10,664 nucleotides of DNA from Planctomycetaceae bacterium (lineage in GTDB: Bacteria; Planctomycetota; Planctomycetia; Pirellulales; Thermoguttaceae). The DNA lies in the NCBI GenBank assembly GCA_009783865.1, contig WRCR01000103.1, positions 1 through 10,664 of the forward strand. The letters are read 5' to 3'. Within the stretch, counting starts at the first letter, position 1; each line of letters starts with the position of its first letter. Of this stretch, positions 1 to 6,441 are shown in pieces. The position numbers were made by a program, and so were the translations under genes. The notes under the pieces are model-generated. The model saw nothing but the letters and a program-made list of their open reading frames with translations, ran no database searches and was not told where the DNA came from.

Positions 1-652
1 CTTCGCAAAAACACTGTATAAAATCGTACGGCAATTTATCAGGATACGTTGCCGGATGATTGTGTTTCAAGCGTGAACCGTCGCCAGCGGTCATATATTC
101 CCAAACGGTGCCGGGACACTTCACAGCGTTAATTGTTATCGGTCTCGTGTCAATTCGTGAACCATTTGTTAATCGTGTTCCTGCACCGGTCATCGTTTTT
201 CCGCCGTGCTTTGAAGGAATTTTCAGCGGTTCTTTATCGAAATATCTTGGGCGGTCACCTTTCAGAAACACCATCATATATTCGTGGTCAACACGGAACC
301 GTTTGTTCCACCATGCACCTTCCGCACCAAGTTTTCTATAGATGAGACATTCAAAAAGTTTGAAGCCGATGCTGTCGCACCAATCAAGAGCCATACGGAA
401 TGAAGTAAGCGATTTACCGAAATTTTTCGTTTGGTCTTGAATGACAACAGCGGCAATCCCGCCGTCTTTCAGTATGCGGAAAAGTTGCTGACCGGTCGCA
501 TGCAAATCAAATTCCGGTTTGCCTTTGTAGTCCCGAATTGCATCATACGGCGGCGACGTGATTACTAAATCAACGGACTTATCGGGGACTTGCAGCAATA
601 ATTCCGTGCAGTCCCCGCAAGTAATTGTGTTTAAAAATTCTTCTAATAACAT
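1..652 (-). CDS. DNA methyltransferase (N6-adenine or N4-cytosine), 3' part missing at window edge
   Basis: Reverse-strand reading frame open from an ATG at 652-650 to the left edge (217 codons, no stop), so the C-terminus lies outside. The N-terminus reads as an amino-methyltransferase: a CGDCTELL segment at residues 12-19, then the catalytic motif IV TSPPYD at 32-37. Near the cut end HPATYPDKL (199-207) matches the motif that precedes the SAM-binding FxGxG motif I in beta-class enzymes, where motif IV comes first. Motif I itself should lie just past the edge. TSPPY does not settle whether adenine N6 or cytosine N4 is modified. No restriction endonuclease is visible on this side. There is no Shine-Dalgarno sequence before the ATG, and only a weak promoter (TTGCGT at 697-692, TTATAC at 674-669) in the 70-bp gap after dhaK. 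It could be a solitary or phage-type enzyme, or half of a restriction-modification pair. Confidence 0.88.
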   Translation of the reverse strand, partial: MLLEEFLNTITCGDCTELLLQVPDKSVDLVITSPPYDAIRDYKGKPEFDLHATGQQLFRILKDGGIAAVVIQDQTKNFGKSLTSFRMALDWCDSIGFKLFECLIYRKLGAEGAWWNKRFRVDHEYMMVFLKGDRPRYFDKEPLKIPSKHGGKTMTGAGTRLTNGSRIDTRPITINAVKCPGTVWEYMTAGDGSRLKHNHPATYPDKLPYDFIQCFCE

Positions 653-686
653 AACTTAATGCGGTACGGTATAATAAATCACAACG

Positions 687-708
687 GCGGGACGCAAAAG
701 TGTCCCGC
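687..708 (-). terminator. Stem-loop after dhaK, possible terminator
   Basis: A perfect 7-bp inverted repeat (GCGGGAC at 687-693, GTCCCGC at 702-708) with an 8-base loop lies 15 bases after the dhaK stop on the minus strand. It is GC-rich, but the following bases (CGTTGTGATTTATT) make only a weak U-tract, so termination may be partial. The methyltransferase promoter, if real, would overlap this structure. Confidence 0.4.
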
Positions 709-722
709 TATTAAGGCGGCTT

Positions 723-1727
723 TCACCTCGTCACCCAGTACGGGGCATCACTTGGTGCTTCATAATACTTCTGCGTTTCATCATCCAGTTTTCCGATGAA
801 CATCTGAAAACCGGCGGCTTCCTGAACAGTCAGAATCTCTTCGCATCTGCCGCCGATGACCGTAATACCGAAGTCCGCCAAAACCTGATGCGCTTTACGG
901 AAGACAATGAACATTTCCATCAGCGTTGTCGCGCCGGAACCGTTAATAATGAGCGTTGCCTTATCGCCTTTTTGCAGTTTAACTGCCGCTATGAGTTTTT
1001 TCACCATTACTTCAGCGGTCTCATCTGCTGAGAAAATCGCTTGCGGACCTGTTCCGCCGCCTTCGCCGTGCTGTCCCATTCCGATTTCCATCATGTCATC
1101 GGCAAGTTCGGAAATGTATTGTCCCGACTGCGGATGCGTAGCGGTCTTCATCGTCACAGCAAGCGTTGCCATGCCGGCGTTGAATTTTTCGGCGAGCGCA
1201 AGGACTTCGTCGAGTGATTTTCCTTCTTCGGCAGCAGCACCGGCAATTTTGATTAGCGGAACGCAGCCGCCCAAGCCGCGCCGGTCTTCAATCGGCGCAT
1301 CGATGCCGGGAGCAATGTCTTCGGCAGTTAAAATCTTCTTGACCTTGATTCCCTCTTTGATTGCCATGTTGAAAGCGATGTCGCCGTTCATCACATCACC
1401 GGCGTGATTTAGAATAACGAGGAGAATTCCCTTGTAATCTTTGAAAAGTTTCAGGGCTTCAAGAATCAGCGGCGCGCCGGGAGCAGCGAATATATTGCCG
1501 ACAACGGAAGCGTCGAGCATGCCTTCGCCGACATATCCGCTCAAGGCGGGTTCGTGACCGGCACCGCCCAGCGTGATGACGGCGACTTTGTCTTTGGATT
1601 TCGGAACAGCGCGGACGACAATTTTCTCGCCGGATAACTTCACTTGTTTCGGATAAGTAAGGGCGAATCCTTCCAAGAGTTCTACTGCAAGGTTGTCCGG
1701 GTTGTTGATGAATTTCTTCATTACCAT
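723..1727 (-). CDS. dhaK: Dihydroxyacetone kinase subunit DhaK (DAK1 domain)
   Basis: A 334-residue single DAK1-domain protein, the usual length for DhaK. In this family the subunit binds dihydroxyacetone covalently through a histidine, and a separate DhaL subunit or domain brings ATP or a phosphoryl group. Visible landmarks are GGAGHEPALSGYVGEGM (54-70), which carries the substrate-pocket GxGHEP; NHAGDVMNGD (107-116) with the conserved Asp111; and EIGMGQHGEGGG (214-225), whose His220 corresponds to the histidine that forms the hemiaminal with substrate. The start is supported by AAGGAG at 1740-1735, seven bases before the ATG; a second Met at codon 3 is less well spaced. No DhaL, DhaM, DhaR or glycerol dehydrogenase gene lies next to it, so the partner must be elsewhere or the protein works on a related ketose such as erythrulose. 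It is likely monocistronic, with a promoter at 1775-1802. Confidence 0.92.
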   Translation of the reverse strand: MVMKKFINNPDNLAVELLEGFALTYPKQVKLSGEKIVVRAVPKSKDKVAVITLGGAGHEPALSGYVGEGMLDASVVGNIFAAPGAPLILEALKLFKDYKGILLVILNHAGDVMNGDIAFNMAIKEGIKVKKILTAEDIAPGIDAPIEDRRGLGGCVPLIKIAGAAAEEGKSLDEVLALAEKFNAGMATLAVTMKTATHPQSGQYISELADDMMEIGMGQHGEGGGTGPQAIFSADETAEVMVKKLIAAVKLQKGDKATLIINGSGATTLMEMFIVFRKAHQVLADFGITVIGGRCEEILTVQEAAGFQMFIGKLDDETQKYYEAPSDAPYWVTR

Positions 1728-1774
1728 AGTAATACTCCTTGTTAAAAAGCGGGGCTAAAACAAAACAAAGAGGT

Positions 1775-1802
1775 ATTCTACAAAGTTTTATGGAAAAAAC
1801 AA
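1775..1802 (-). promoter_or_regulatory. Candidate sigma70-type promoter of dhaK
   Basis: On the minus strand TTGTTT (1802-1797) and TAGAAT (1780-1775) are separated by 16 bases, about 50 bases before the dhaK start codon. The match is moderate, and the region is AT-rich, so chance matches are possible. Confidence 0.4.
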
Positions 1803-1841
1803 TAGTTTACGGCGGTTCGCAGAACCGCCCGCTGAACTATT
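1801..1841. repeat. Two-part inverted repeat between the dhaK and cheW promoters
   Basis: Inner arms GGCGGTTC (1811-1818) and GAACCGCC (1822-1829) are perfectly complementary around a 3-base loop. They are nested inside outer arms AATAGTT (1801-1807) and AACTATT (1835-1841), also perfectly complementary, with 3 and 5 unpaired bases between the two levels. Both flanking genes are transcribed away from this place, so a terminator is not needed here. It touches the -35 of the dhaK promoter and sits about 85 bp upstream of the cheW promoter. It could be an operator, a structured small RNA or a mobile palindrome. The frame running through it (1739-1963) has a TTG start, no ribosome binding site and no recognisable product. 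Confidence 0.6.
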
Positions 1842-1924
1842 ATTCGGAAAATATCGGTTATACCAATTTTTCTGTAAAATCAAAAACTTCCGGCGTAAAA
1901 ATTGCGGTTTCGGCAATTAAATCC

Positions 1925-1953
1925 TTGCGCATAGAAACGTTTTATGTTAAAAT
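1925..1953 (+). promoter_or_regulatory. Sigma70-type promoter of cheW with extended -10
   Basis: TTGCGC (1925-1930), a 17-base spacer and TAAAAT (1948-1953), with a TG at 1945-1946 one base before the -10, i.e. an extended -10 element. Transcription would start near 1960 and give a leader of about 55 bases before the cheW ATG. Confidence 0.55.
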
Positions 1954-2014
1954 GCCAGTGTGACATGAAAGCACCGAAAAACGAAGTAACACCGCATAAA
2001 GGGAGAACACAACA

Positions 2015-2542
2015 ATGTCAGAAACGGTCGATAAGGTTCAGCAAAGTTTGTCCGCTGCCCAGAACAGCGGAACAGGTGATGTCGAAGATACTCTGAAAGA
2101 TATGTATCTGTCTTTCCGGCTGGGCGATGAGGACTACTGCATTGAAATCCGGCATGTCACGGAAATTGTCGGTATGCAAAAAATAACGGAAGTGCCGGAT
2201 ATGCCCCACTACGTAAAAGGTGTTGTCAATCTGCGGGGACAAGTGATACCGGTCATCGATATGCGTCTCCGCTTCAACATGGAAGGAAGAAGTTACGACG
2301 AGCGGACTTGTATCGTGGTCATTACTTTACGGGAAGGACAAGTACAAGTCGGCTTGGTTGTCGATACAGTCAACGAAGTCCGCTCTATTGATGCCGGAAA
2401 TGTTTCGCCGCCGCCGAAAAGCGGAACCGGTCAGTGCGCCCAGTATATCCGAGGTCTCGGCAAAGTCGGTGTCGAAGTGAAAATCATTCTCGATGTCAAT
2501 AAACTGCTGTTCGAAAATGAATTGGATTCGTTCGGAGTATAG
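2015..2542 (+). CDS. cheW: CheW-like chemotaxis coupling protein
   Basis: A 175-residue cytoplasmic protein with one CheW domain (about residues 28-168). In chemotaxis arrays CheW links receptors to the histidine kinase CheA. Recognisable stretches are YLSFRLGDEDYCIEI (31-45), the ITEVPDMPHYVKGVVNLRG block (57-75), IPVIDMRLRF (78-87), and a second subdomain with VGLVVDTVNEV (112-122). This is the standard fold order and is slightly longer than the usual 150-165 residues because of a polar, probably disordered N-terminal tail of about 28 residues. The start is supported by AGGGAG at 2000-2005, nine bases before the ATG. No other che, receptor or flagellar gene is adjacent, so it appears to be transcribed alone from the extended -10 promoter and probably serves an array encoded elsewhere. 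A CheV or a CheA fragment is unlikely because there is no receiver or kinase domain. Confidence 0.93.
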   Translation: MSETVDKVQQSLSAAQNSGTGDVEDTLKDMYLSFRLGDEDYCIEIRHVTEIVGMQKITEVPDMPHYVKGVVNLRGQVIPVIDMRLRFNMEGRSYDERTCIVVITLREGQVQVGLVVDTVNEVRSIDAGNVSPPPKSGTGQCAQYIRGLGKVGVEVKIILDVNKLLFENELDSFGV

Positions 2543-2544
2543 TG

Positions 2545-2563
2545 CGCCTTTCTAAGAAAGGCG
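2545..2563 (+). terminator. Hairpin directly after cheW
   Basis: A 19-base palindrome, CGCCTTTCT (2545-2553) and AGAAAGGCG (2555-2563) around a single A, begins two bases after the cheW stop. Folded as RNA it gives a 7-bp stem with a 5-base loop. The following GCATAGCATATCTTTCG is not a clear U-tract, so it is a weak or factor-assisted terminator at best, or an mRNA end-protecting structure. Confidence 0.45.
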
Positions 2564-2578
2564 GCATAGCATATCTTT

Positions 2579-2660
2579 CGTCATTCCCGCGAAGGCGGAA
2601 ATCTAGACGTAGAGAGTTCATGTCCATTCTCTAGACCCCCCGCGCGGGGGTGACGGGAAT
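2579..2660. repeat. Palindromic intergenic repeat (ATTCCC..GGGAAT type)
   Basis: The outer arms CGTCATTCCCGCG (2579-2591) and CGCGGGGGTGACG (2643-2655) pair over 13 bp with two G-T wobbles, and TCTAGA occurs in both arms (2602-2607 and 2630-2635). Each arm is also a hairpin by itself: ATTCCCGC/GCGGAAAT with one mismatch (2583-2602), and CCCCC/GGGGG (2637-2650). The pattern of TCATTCCCGCG, then a near-palindrome, then TCTAGA, then the reversed counterpart, resembles dispersed repeats reported from many bacteria, including Neisseria dRS3-like ATTCCC-N8-GGGAAT units. It sits in the convergent gap between cheW and the protease gene and could act as a two-way terminator. Copy number in the genome cannot be judged from this window. 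Confidence 0.65.
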
Positions 2661-2697
2661 TTATCCACGCAAAATCCAAAAGTGCTCTAAACGAGAT

Positions 2698-3747
2698 TTA
2701 TTTACTAACTTGCGAAGACGGTGTAATCGGAACAACGAAGGATTTGCCGTTTCGCAAGATTGTCATTTCGATTATTTTTCCGATTTCCAGTTGAGCGGCT
2801 GCGGAAATGAAATGCAAGTCGTCTTCTATCTCGATGTCTCCGAGATGCAGAATAACGTCTTCCGGCTGCAATCCCGCTTGCGCAGCAGGGGAATCCGGCT
2901 GAACCCGTGCAATCTTTGCGCCAACCAATCGATTCAATCCGAGACGCTGATGTTCCGCAACCGTGAAATTCGGTTCGAGTCCTACTCCGATGAAGGGACG
3001 CACCGCGCCGTTGTTCTGTACCAGTTGTTCGGCAATCCGCATCATCGTATTGATAGGAGTGACAAACGCTACGCCTTCGCTGCCGCCGCTTTGCGTTGCA
3101 ATCGCCGTGACTATACCGATGGTTTCACCGCGGAGATTGAACACCGGACCGCCGCTATTGCCCGGATTTACCGCCGCATCAATCTGAAAAAAACCGGCTA
3201 ACACCGCTTGGTCAGGCGCAGATGGAATCTCCCGCCGCTGCACCGCACTGATAATTCCGTGTGAAACACTTCGTTCCAAACCGAAAGGACTGCCGACGGT
3301 TAAAATGAATTCGCCGGTTTCGATTTTCGAGGAATCGCCCAAGACCGCCGGCTGCAAAACCGCTTCGGAAGGAGATGAAAATTCTATAACCGCTAAATCA
3401 AAATCGTTATTGACTTTCGCGGACAGCGGTTTCAAAATGAACCGTTCTTTCGTAAGAATAGTCAGCCGGTCTAACTGAATTTTGTCTGCGATATGTCCGC
3501 AGGTCAAAATGAATTTTTGTTTTTCCTGTTCATTGTTTTCGATTTCAACGATGATGCCGCAGCCGGTTTCGGAAAGTTCTTTGTTGCTTTTGTGCCGTTT
3601 GCTCTCAATATGAACGATAGACGCGGCGGTCTTCTTAACGGTATTGCGCAGCACTTCGTTTAATTCTTGAACGATATCTGCTTCAGCAAAAGGAACGAAG
3701 AAAGTTAAGAACAGCAGTAATACGGTAGAAAATGAAAAATATCTCAT
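2698..3747 (-). CDS. HtrA/DegS-like periplasmic serine protease, one PDZ domain
   Basis: A 349-residue S1C-family protease. HtrA proteins degrade or sense misfolded proteins in the cell envelope. A hydrophobic N-terminus ending in FAEA (residues 1-23) looks like a Sec signal peptide, although it could remain as an anchor as in DegS. The trypsin-like domain follows (about 36-235) with a full catalytic triad: His85 in LTCGHI, Asp117 in NDFDLAVIEF, and Ser198 in NPGNSGGP. The oxyanion-region block VGSPFG is at 151-156. One PDZ domain (about 245-340) starts with FIGVGLEP and contains PDSPAAQAGLQPEDVIL. DegP has two PDZ domains, so a single one and the length fit DegS or DegQ-like short forms. No Shine-Dalgarno sequence precedes the ATG. 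A 166-bp gap and its own promoter separate it from the upstream NAD kinase gene. A stress-response role is inference from family. Confidence 0.92.
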   Translation of the reverse strand: MRYFSFSTVLLLFLTFFVPFAEADIVQELNEVLRNTVKKTAASIVHIESKRHKSNKELSETGCGIIVEIENNEQEKQKFILTCGHIADKIQLDRLTILTKERFILKPLSAKVNNDFDLAVIEFSSPSEAVLQPAVLGDSSKIETGEFILTVGSPFGLERSVSHGIISAVQRREIPSAPDQAVLAGFFQIDAAVNPGNSGGPVFNLRGETIGIVTAIATQSGGSEGVAFVTPINTMMRIAEQLVQNNGAVRPFIGVGLEPNFTVAEHQRLGLNRLVGAKIARVQPDSPAAQAGLQPEDVILHLGDIEIEDDLHFISAAAQLEIGKIIEMTILRNGKSFVVPITPSSQVSK

Positions 3748-3791
3748 TGGGATTTTTTTGTATGTAGGGGGTATATCGGTACTACTAAGGG

Positions 3792-3821
3792 AGTATAGTA
3801 AATAACCTGTTAAGTGTACAA
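3792..3821 (-). promoter_or_regulatory. Candidate promoter of the HtrA-like protease gene
   Basis: On the minus strand TTGTAC (3821-3816) and TATACT (3797-3792) are spaced by 18 bases. Predicted transcription starts near 3785, about 38 bases before the ATG. The -10 is good, while the -35 and spacing are acceptable only. Confidence 0.4.
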
Positions 3822-3845
3822 AAAATGATATTTTTTGACTTCACC

Positions 3846-3904
3846 TTTTTTAACGCGAAAAATTTCATGAAAAAACGATTTTTCGTGTGTTTCGCGTTGA
3901 AAAA
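3846..3904. terminator. Long nested stem-loop after NAD kinase (likely operon terminator)
   Basis: Outer arms at 3846-3860 and 3890-3904 pair over 15 bp with one G-T wobble, with core AACGCGAAA and TTTCGCGTT. An inner 9-bp stem (CATGAAAAA at 3866-3874 with TTTTTCGTG at 3879-3887, one wobble) closes a 4-base loop. Almost all 59 bases are paired. It starts 10 bases after the NAD kinase stop on the minus strand, which fits termination of the transporter-nadK operon. A U-tract is only inside the stem (the outer arms are T-rich on one side and A-rich on the other), so the mechanism is uncertain. It also lies upstream of the protease promoter. Confidence 0.55.
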
Positions 3905-3913
3905 TTCGACAGC

Positions 3914-4741
3914 CTACGAAATCACATTACCGTTCCAGCCGAGTTTGTTTCGCAAAATCCGATAATAGCAGTATCCCGGTACATCGACCGTCTTGAAGAC
4001 CGCCTTTGCGCGGGTTGCAATCACCGAATCGCCGGCGTTCATCTCGGTTATTTCCGTTCCGTCAATGATTAAAATTCCCTTGTGTTTTATGCGGAATTCA
4101 AACTTTCTGTCCGGCGAATCTACAAGCGGACGAATACTCAATGTATGCGGCGAAAGCGGCGTTAACACAACTGCGTTTATATCCTTCCGCAAAATGGGAC
4201 CGCCGGCAGAAAGATTATGCGCCGTCGAACCGACCGGCGTACTCAACAACAAACCATCGCCGTGAAATTCACTGACGAAGCCGCCGTCCGCAAAAAGTTC
4301 AATTCCGATGAGACGGGACCCCGTTCTGCCCTGCACCGCTATTTCGTTCAAAGCGAGATAAGAATTGACCGGTTTATTATCTCCTTCACGGTAAAGCGTA
4401 CATTCAAGGAGCAGATGTTCAATCACCGGCAGTGTCAGCAAGTCGGAACGCTGCAACAAATCCGGCAAGTCGTCCGCCTGAATCGTTGACAGGAAACTCA
4501 AGGTTCCAAGTTGTACCGCCAAGACGGGAATTTGTTTCGTTCCCATTTGATTGACCGCTCGGAGTATCGAACCGTCGCCGCCGAAGACGACAGCCAAATC
4601 CGCCTCGATTTGTGAAGCGTCTTTGCTGCCGGTGAAGTCCTCGAAAACAATTTCGCCGCAGCGTTGAATGTCCGGGCGCAGACGTTCAACGGCATCTAAA
4701 ACGCCGCAGCGGGAAGCATTGCCGAGGAGTATAAATCTCAT
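3914..4741 (-). CDS. nadK: NAD kinase
   Basis: A 275-residue cytoplasmic enzyme that phosphorylates NAD to NADP with ATP or polyphosphate. The diagnostic GGDGS is at 54-58 and supplies the catalytic Asp56. LNE at 131-133 binds the adenine nucleotide. The GDG loop (161-163) leads into STPVGSTAHNLSAGGPI (167-183). In many bacteria this block reads STPTGSTAY, so Thr to Val and Tyr to His are lineage variants; I believe planctomycetal homologues share them. LGTLSFL (78-84) stands where LGRLGFL is common. Length matches short bacterial NAD kinases. The ATG lies 13 bases after the stop of the MFS transporter gene on the same strand, with no promoter or Shine-Dalgarno sequence between, so the two are very likely one operon, perhaps translationally coupled. 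Diacylglycerol kinase and 6-phosphofructokinase share GGDG but not the GSTA block. Confidence 0.95.
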   Translation of the reverse strand: MRFILLGNASRCGVLDAVERLRPDIQRCGEIVFEDFTGSKDASQIEADLAVVFGGDGSILRAVNQMGTKQIPVLAVQLGTLSFLSTIQADDLPDLLQRSDLLTLPVIEHLLLECTLYREGDNKPVNSYLALNEIAVQGRTGSRLIGIELFADGGFVSEFHGDGLLLSTPVGSTAHNLSAGGPILRKDINAVVLTPLSPHTLSIRPLVDSPDRKFEFRIKHKGILIIDGTEITEMNAGDSVIATRAKAVFKTVDVPGYCYYRILRNKLGWNGNVIS

Positions 4742-4754
4742 CGTTATAACAAAG

Positions 4755-6389
4755 TTAATCCGGCAGCGGTTTGCCCTTTGTTTCCGGCATTAGCCAAATC
4801 GCAATAATACCGATGATAAATATGCTGGTCATTGTTGCACCGGCGTAGCGCAATGAAATTGACCCATCATCAGGCGTATTAAATCCGCTGAACAGCCACA
4901 TGATGCCGCCGAGCATCATCGGACCGAAGGCGGCTACATATCTGGCGACGTTGTAGCAGAACGAAATACCGGTACTGCGGAGGCGGGTCGGAAATAGTTC
5001 CGGGAAGTAAATCGTGTATCCCCCGAACATTGACATCAGGAAGAAACTCATCAACGGAACAAGGATAAACAGCGTCAAAACAGAATTAAGGAATAAAAAT
5101 GTTGCAGACGTAAATATGATGCAGCCGAGCATAAAAATGGTGAACGTAACTCGTCGTCCCCAATAGACGGCACCCATAGTAAAGCCGAACATACCAGCCA
5201 TGGCTCCGAAATTGTAAATCAACAGATACACTCCTCGCCACCACGCAACGGTGTCATCGGTTTTCTTTTTGACTTGTGCTGCGGCGTTCTGTATTTCCGT
5301 AACATTTTCTCCTGTCACAACTTCTCCTGACACGGCACTGCGTTTGTCCAAAACAACTTGCACAAGATTTATTTCCTGTTCGAACTTAATTTCATACGCA
5401 TTCTGAATTTGATTGATGATTCCTTCGTTTGTTTTTGCTTTATCAATATCCGATAGAAATGCACGCAAGTCCTTTTCTTTCTCCCATTTATACTTTGTCA
5501 AAACGGGGTCAATAATTTGTCTGTATTCATCTTTTTCCGCAGCGATTTTCTTGTACACCATACCGGTCAATTCCATTCCGAAGAGCCCGATACCCCAGGT
5601 TCCGATAATTCCAGCGGATGCGAGAATCATACCGAGAATAACGTGTTTTCTGCAAATCGGGTCAGTGAAAAGTTCCTTGATGCTTCCGGCGGTTTCGTGT
5701 TTTTCTTTGACCGTCCGCGTCCATGATTCCGGTTCTTTCAAATAACGGCGGACGAAATATACCAGCACCACAGGAACGGTGCCGAACAAGAAGACGCATC
5801 GCCATTGGGCAAGCGGCAGCACTTCGAGTGATTGCAGATACGCAAAACTCATGACAACAAGAGCGGCACCAATGTTTCCAACGGCGGAAAGAACCTGCAT
5901 AAACCCAAGAAGATATGGTCTCGCTTTTCCCGGCACGGATTCCGCAAGAAGTGATGCTCCGATACCGAATTGTCCGCCGATGCCAACTCCGGCAAGAAAA
6001 CGCAAAAGAAGAAAATCCCAGAGGTGATTTGTCAGCGCACTCAAACCAGTCAGCAAACTGTAAATCAATATCGTCCAAAACATTGTTTTGGCGCGTCCAA
6101 ATTTATCGCCGACAATACCGAAAATGATACCGCCGGTTGCCCAGCCGATCATCATTAGCGAGGTCGCAAGTGTGGCGTACCACATGACTTCCGGCGAAGT
6201 GCTGTCGGAAATTCCCATCTGGTCGGCAATCGCAGCAGTACGGACTGCTGTGAAAAGGTGCTGGTCCATGCAGTCGAAAGCCCAGCCGAGTGAGCAGATG
6301 ATAAATACTATCCAGTGGTATTTGTTCATTTCACTATACCACGGAGTTTGTTTTTCGGGCGGTGTTGTTGGAGCGGAATTGTCTGACAT
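4755..6389 (-). CDS. MFS transporter with large hydrophilic insertion, metabolite:H+ symporter-like
   Basis: A 544-residue membrane protein of the major facilitator superfamily. The first transmembrane half spans about residues 25-215, with motif A GDKFGRAK (94-101) after TM2, RFLAGVGIGGQFG (130-142) in TM4 and LLAESVPGKARPYLLG (147-162) after it. The second half has YFPELFPTRLRSTG, the equivalent of the PE-P-R motif, and ends in PETKGKPLP. This pattern is closest to the aromatic-acid, sialate or sugar-acid:H+ symporters, but the substrate cannot be read from the sequence. Between TM7 and TM8 (about residues 275-383) there is a charged, mostly helical segment of about 110 residues, predicted extracytoplasmic, which is absent from ordinary 400-450-residue members. 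The ATG has no Shine-Dalgarno sequence. It is the first gene of an operon with nadK, driven by a promoter at 6442-6447 with a palindrome at its start site. Confidence 0.9.
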   Translation of the reverse strand: MSDNSAPTTPPEKQTPWYSEMNKYHWIVFIICSLGWAFDCMDQHLFTAVRTAAIADQMGISDSTSPEVMWYATLATSLMMIGWATGGIIFGIVGDKFGRAKTMFWTILIYSLLTGLSALTNHLWDFLLLRFLAGVGIGGQFGIGASLLAESVPGKARPYLLGFMQVLSAVGNIGAALVVMSFAYLQSLEVLPLAQWRCVFLFGTVPVVLVYFVRRYLKEPESWTRTVKEKHETAGSIKELFTDPICRKHVILGMILASAGIIGTWGIGLFGMELTGMVYKKIAAEKDEYRQIIDPVLTKYKWEKEKDLRAFLSDIDKAKTNEGIINQIQNAYEIKFEQEINLVQVVLDKRSAVSGEVVTGENVTEIQNAAAQVKKKTDDTVAWWRGVYLLIYNFGAMAGMFGFTMGAVYWGRRVTFTIFMLGCIIFTSATFLFLNSVLTLFILVPLMSFFLMSMFGGYTIYFPELFPTRLRSTGISFCYNVARYVAAFGPMMLGGIMWLFSGFNTPDDGSISLRYAGATMTSIFIIGIIAIWLMPETKGKPLPD

Positions 6390-6425
6390 AGTTTTGTGTT
6401 AGTTCGAGGAAAGTATTGAAAAAAT

Positions 6426-6438
6426 CGAAAACGTTTCG
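6426..6438. promoter_or_regulatory. Palindrome with AAACGTTT core, candidate LacI-family operator
   Basis: CGAAAACGTTTCG contains the perfect 8-base palindrome AAACGTTT (6429-6436) with imperfect CGAAA/TTTCG flanks. A central CG between A-rich and T-rich halves is typical of LacI-family operators. It overlaps the expected transcription start of the transporter-nadK operon, a good position for a repressor. No regulator gene is in the window. Confidence 0.3.
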
Positions 6439-6441
6439 GCA

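Noticed and set aside
1739..1963. Small 74-codon frame in the dhaK-cheW gap
   Set aside because: It has a TTG start, no Shine-Dalgarno sequence and no family resemblance. It runs through the inverted repeat and ends inside the cheW promoter, so it is probably non-coding.
2661..2669. TTATCCACG, one base from the DnaA-box consensus
   Set aside because: There is only one such box, with no cluster, no AT-rich unwinding region and no dnaA or dnaN nearby. It is not evidence for an origin.
2650..3201. 183-codon plus-strand frame opposite the protease gene
   Set aside because: The minus strand carries the intact catalytic triad and PDZ domain. The plus frame is Arg/Cys/Asn-rich without a motif and starts inside the palindromic repeat.
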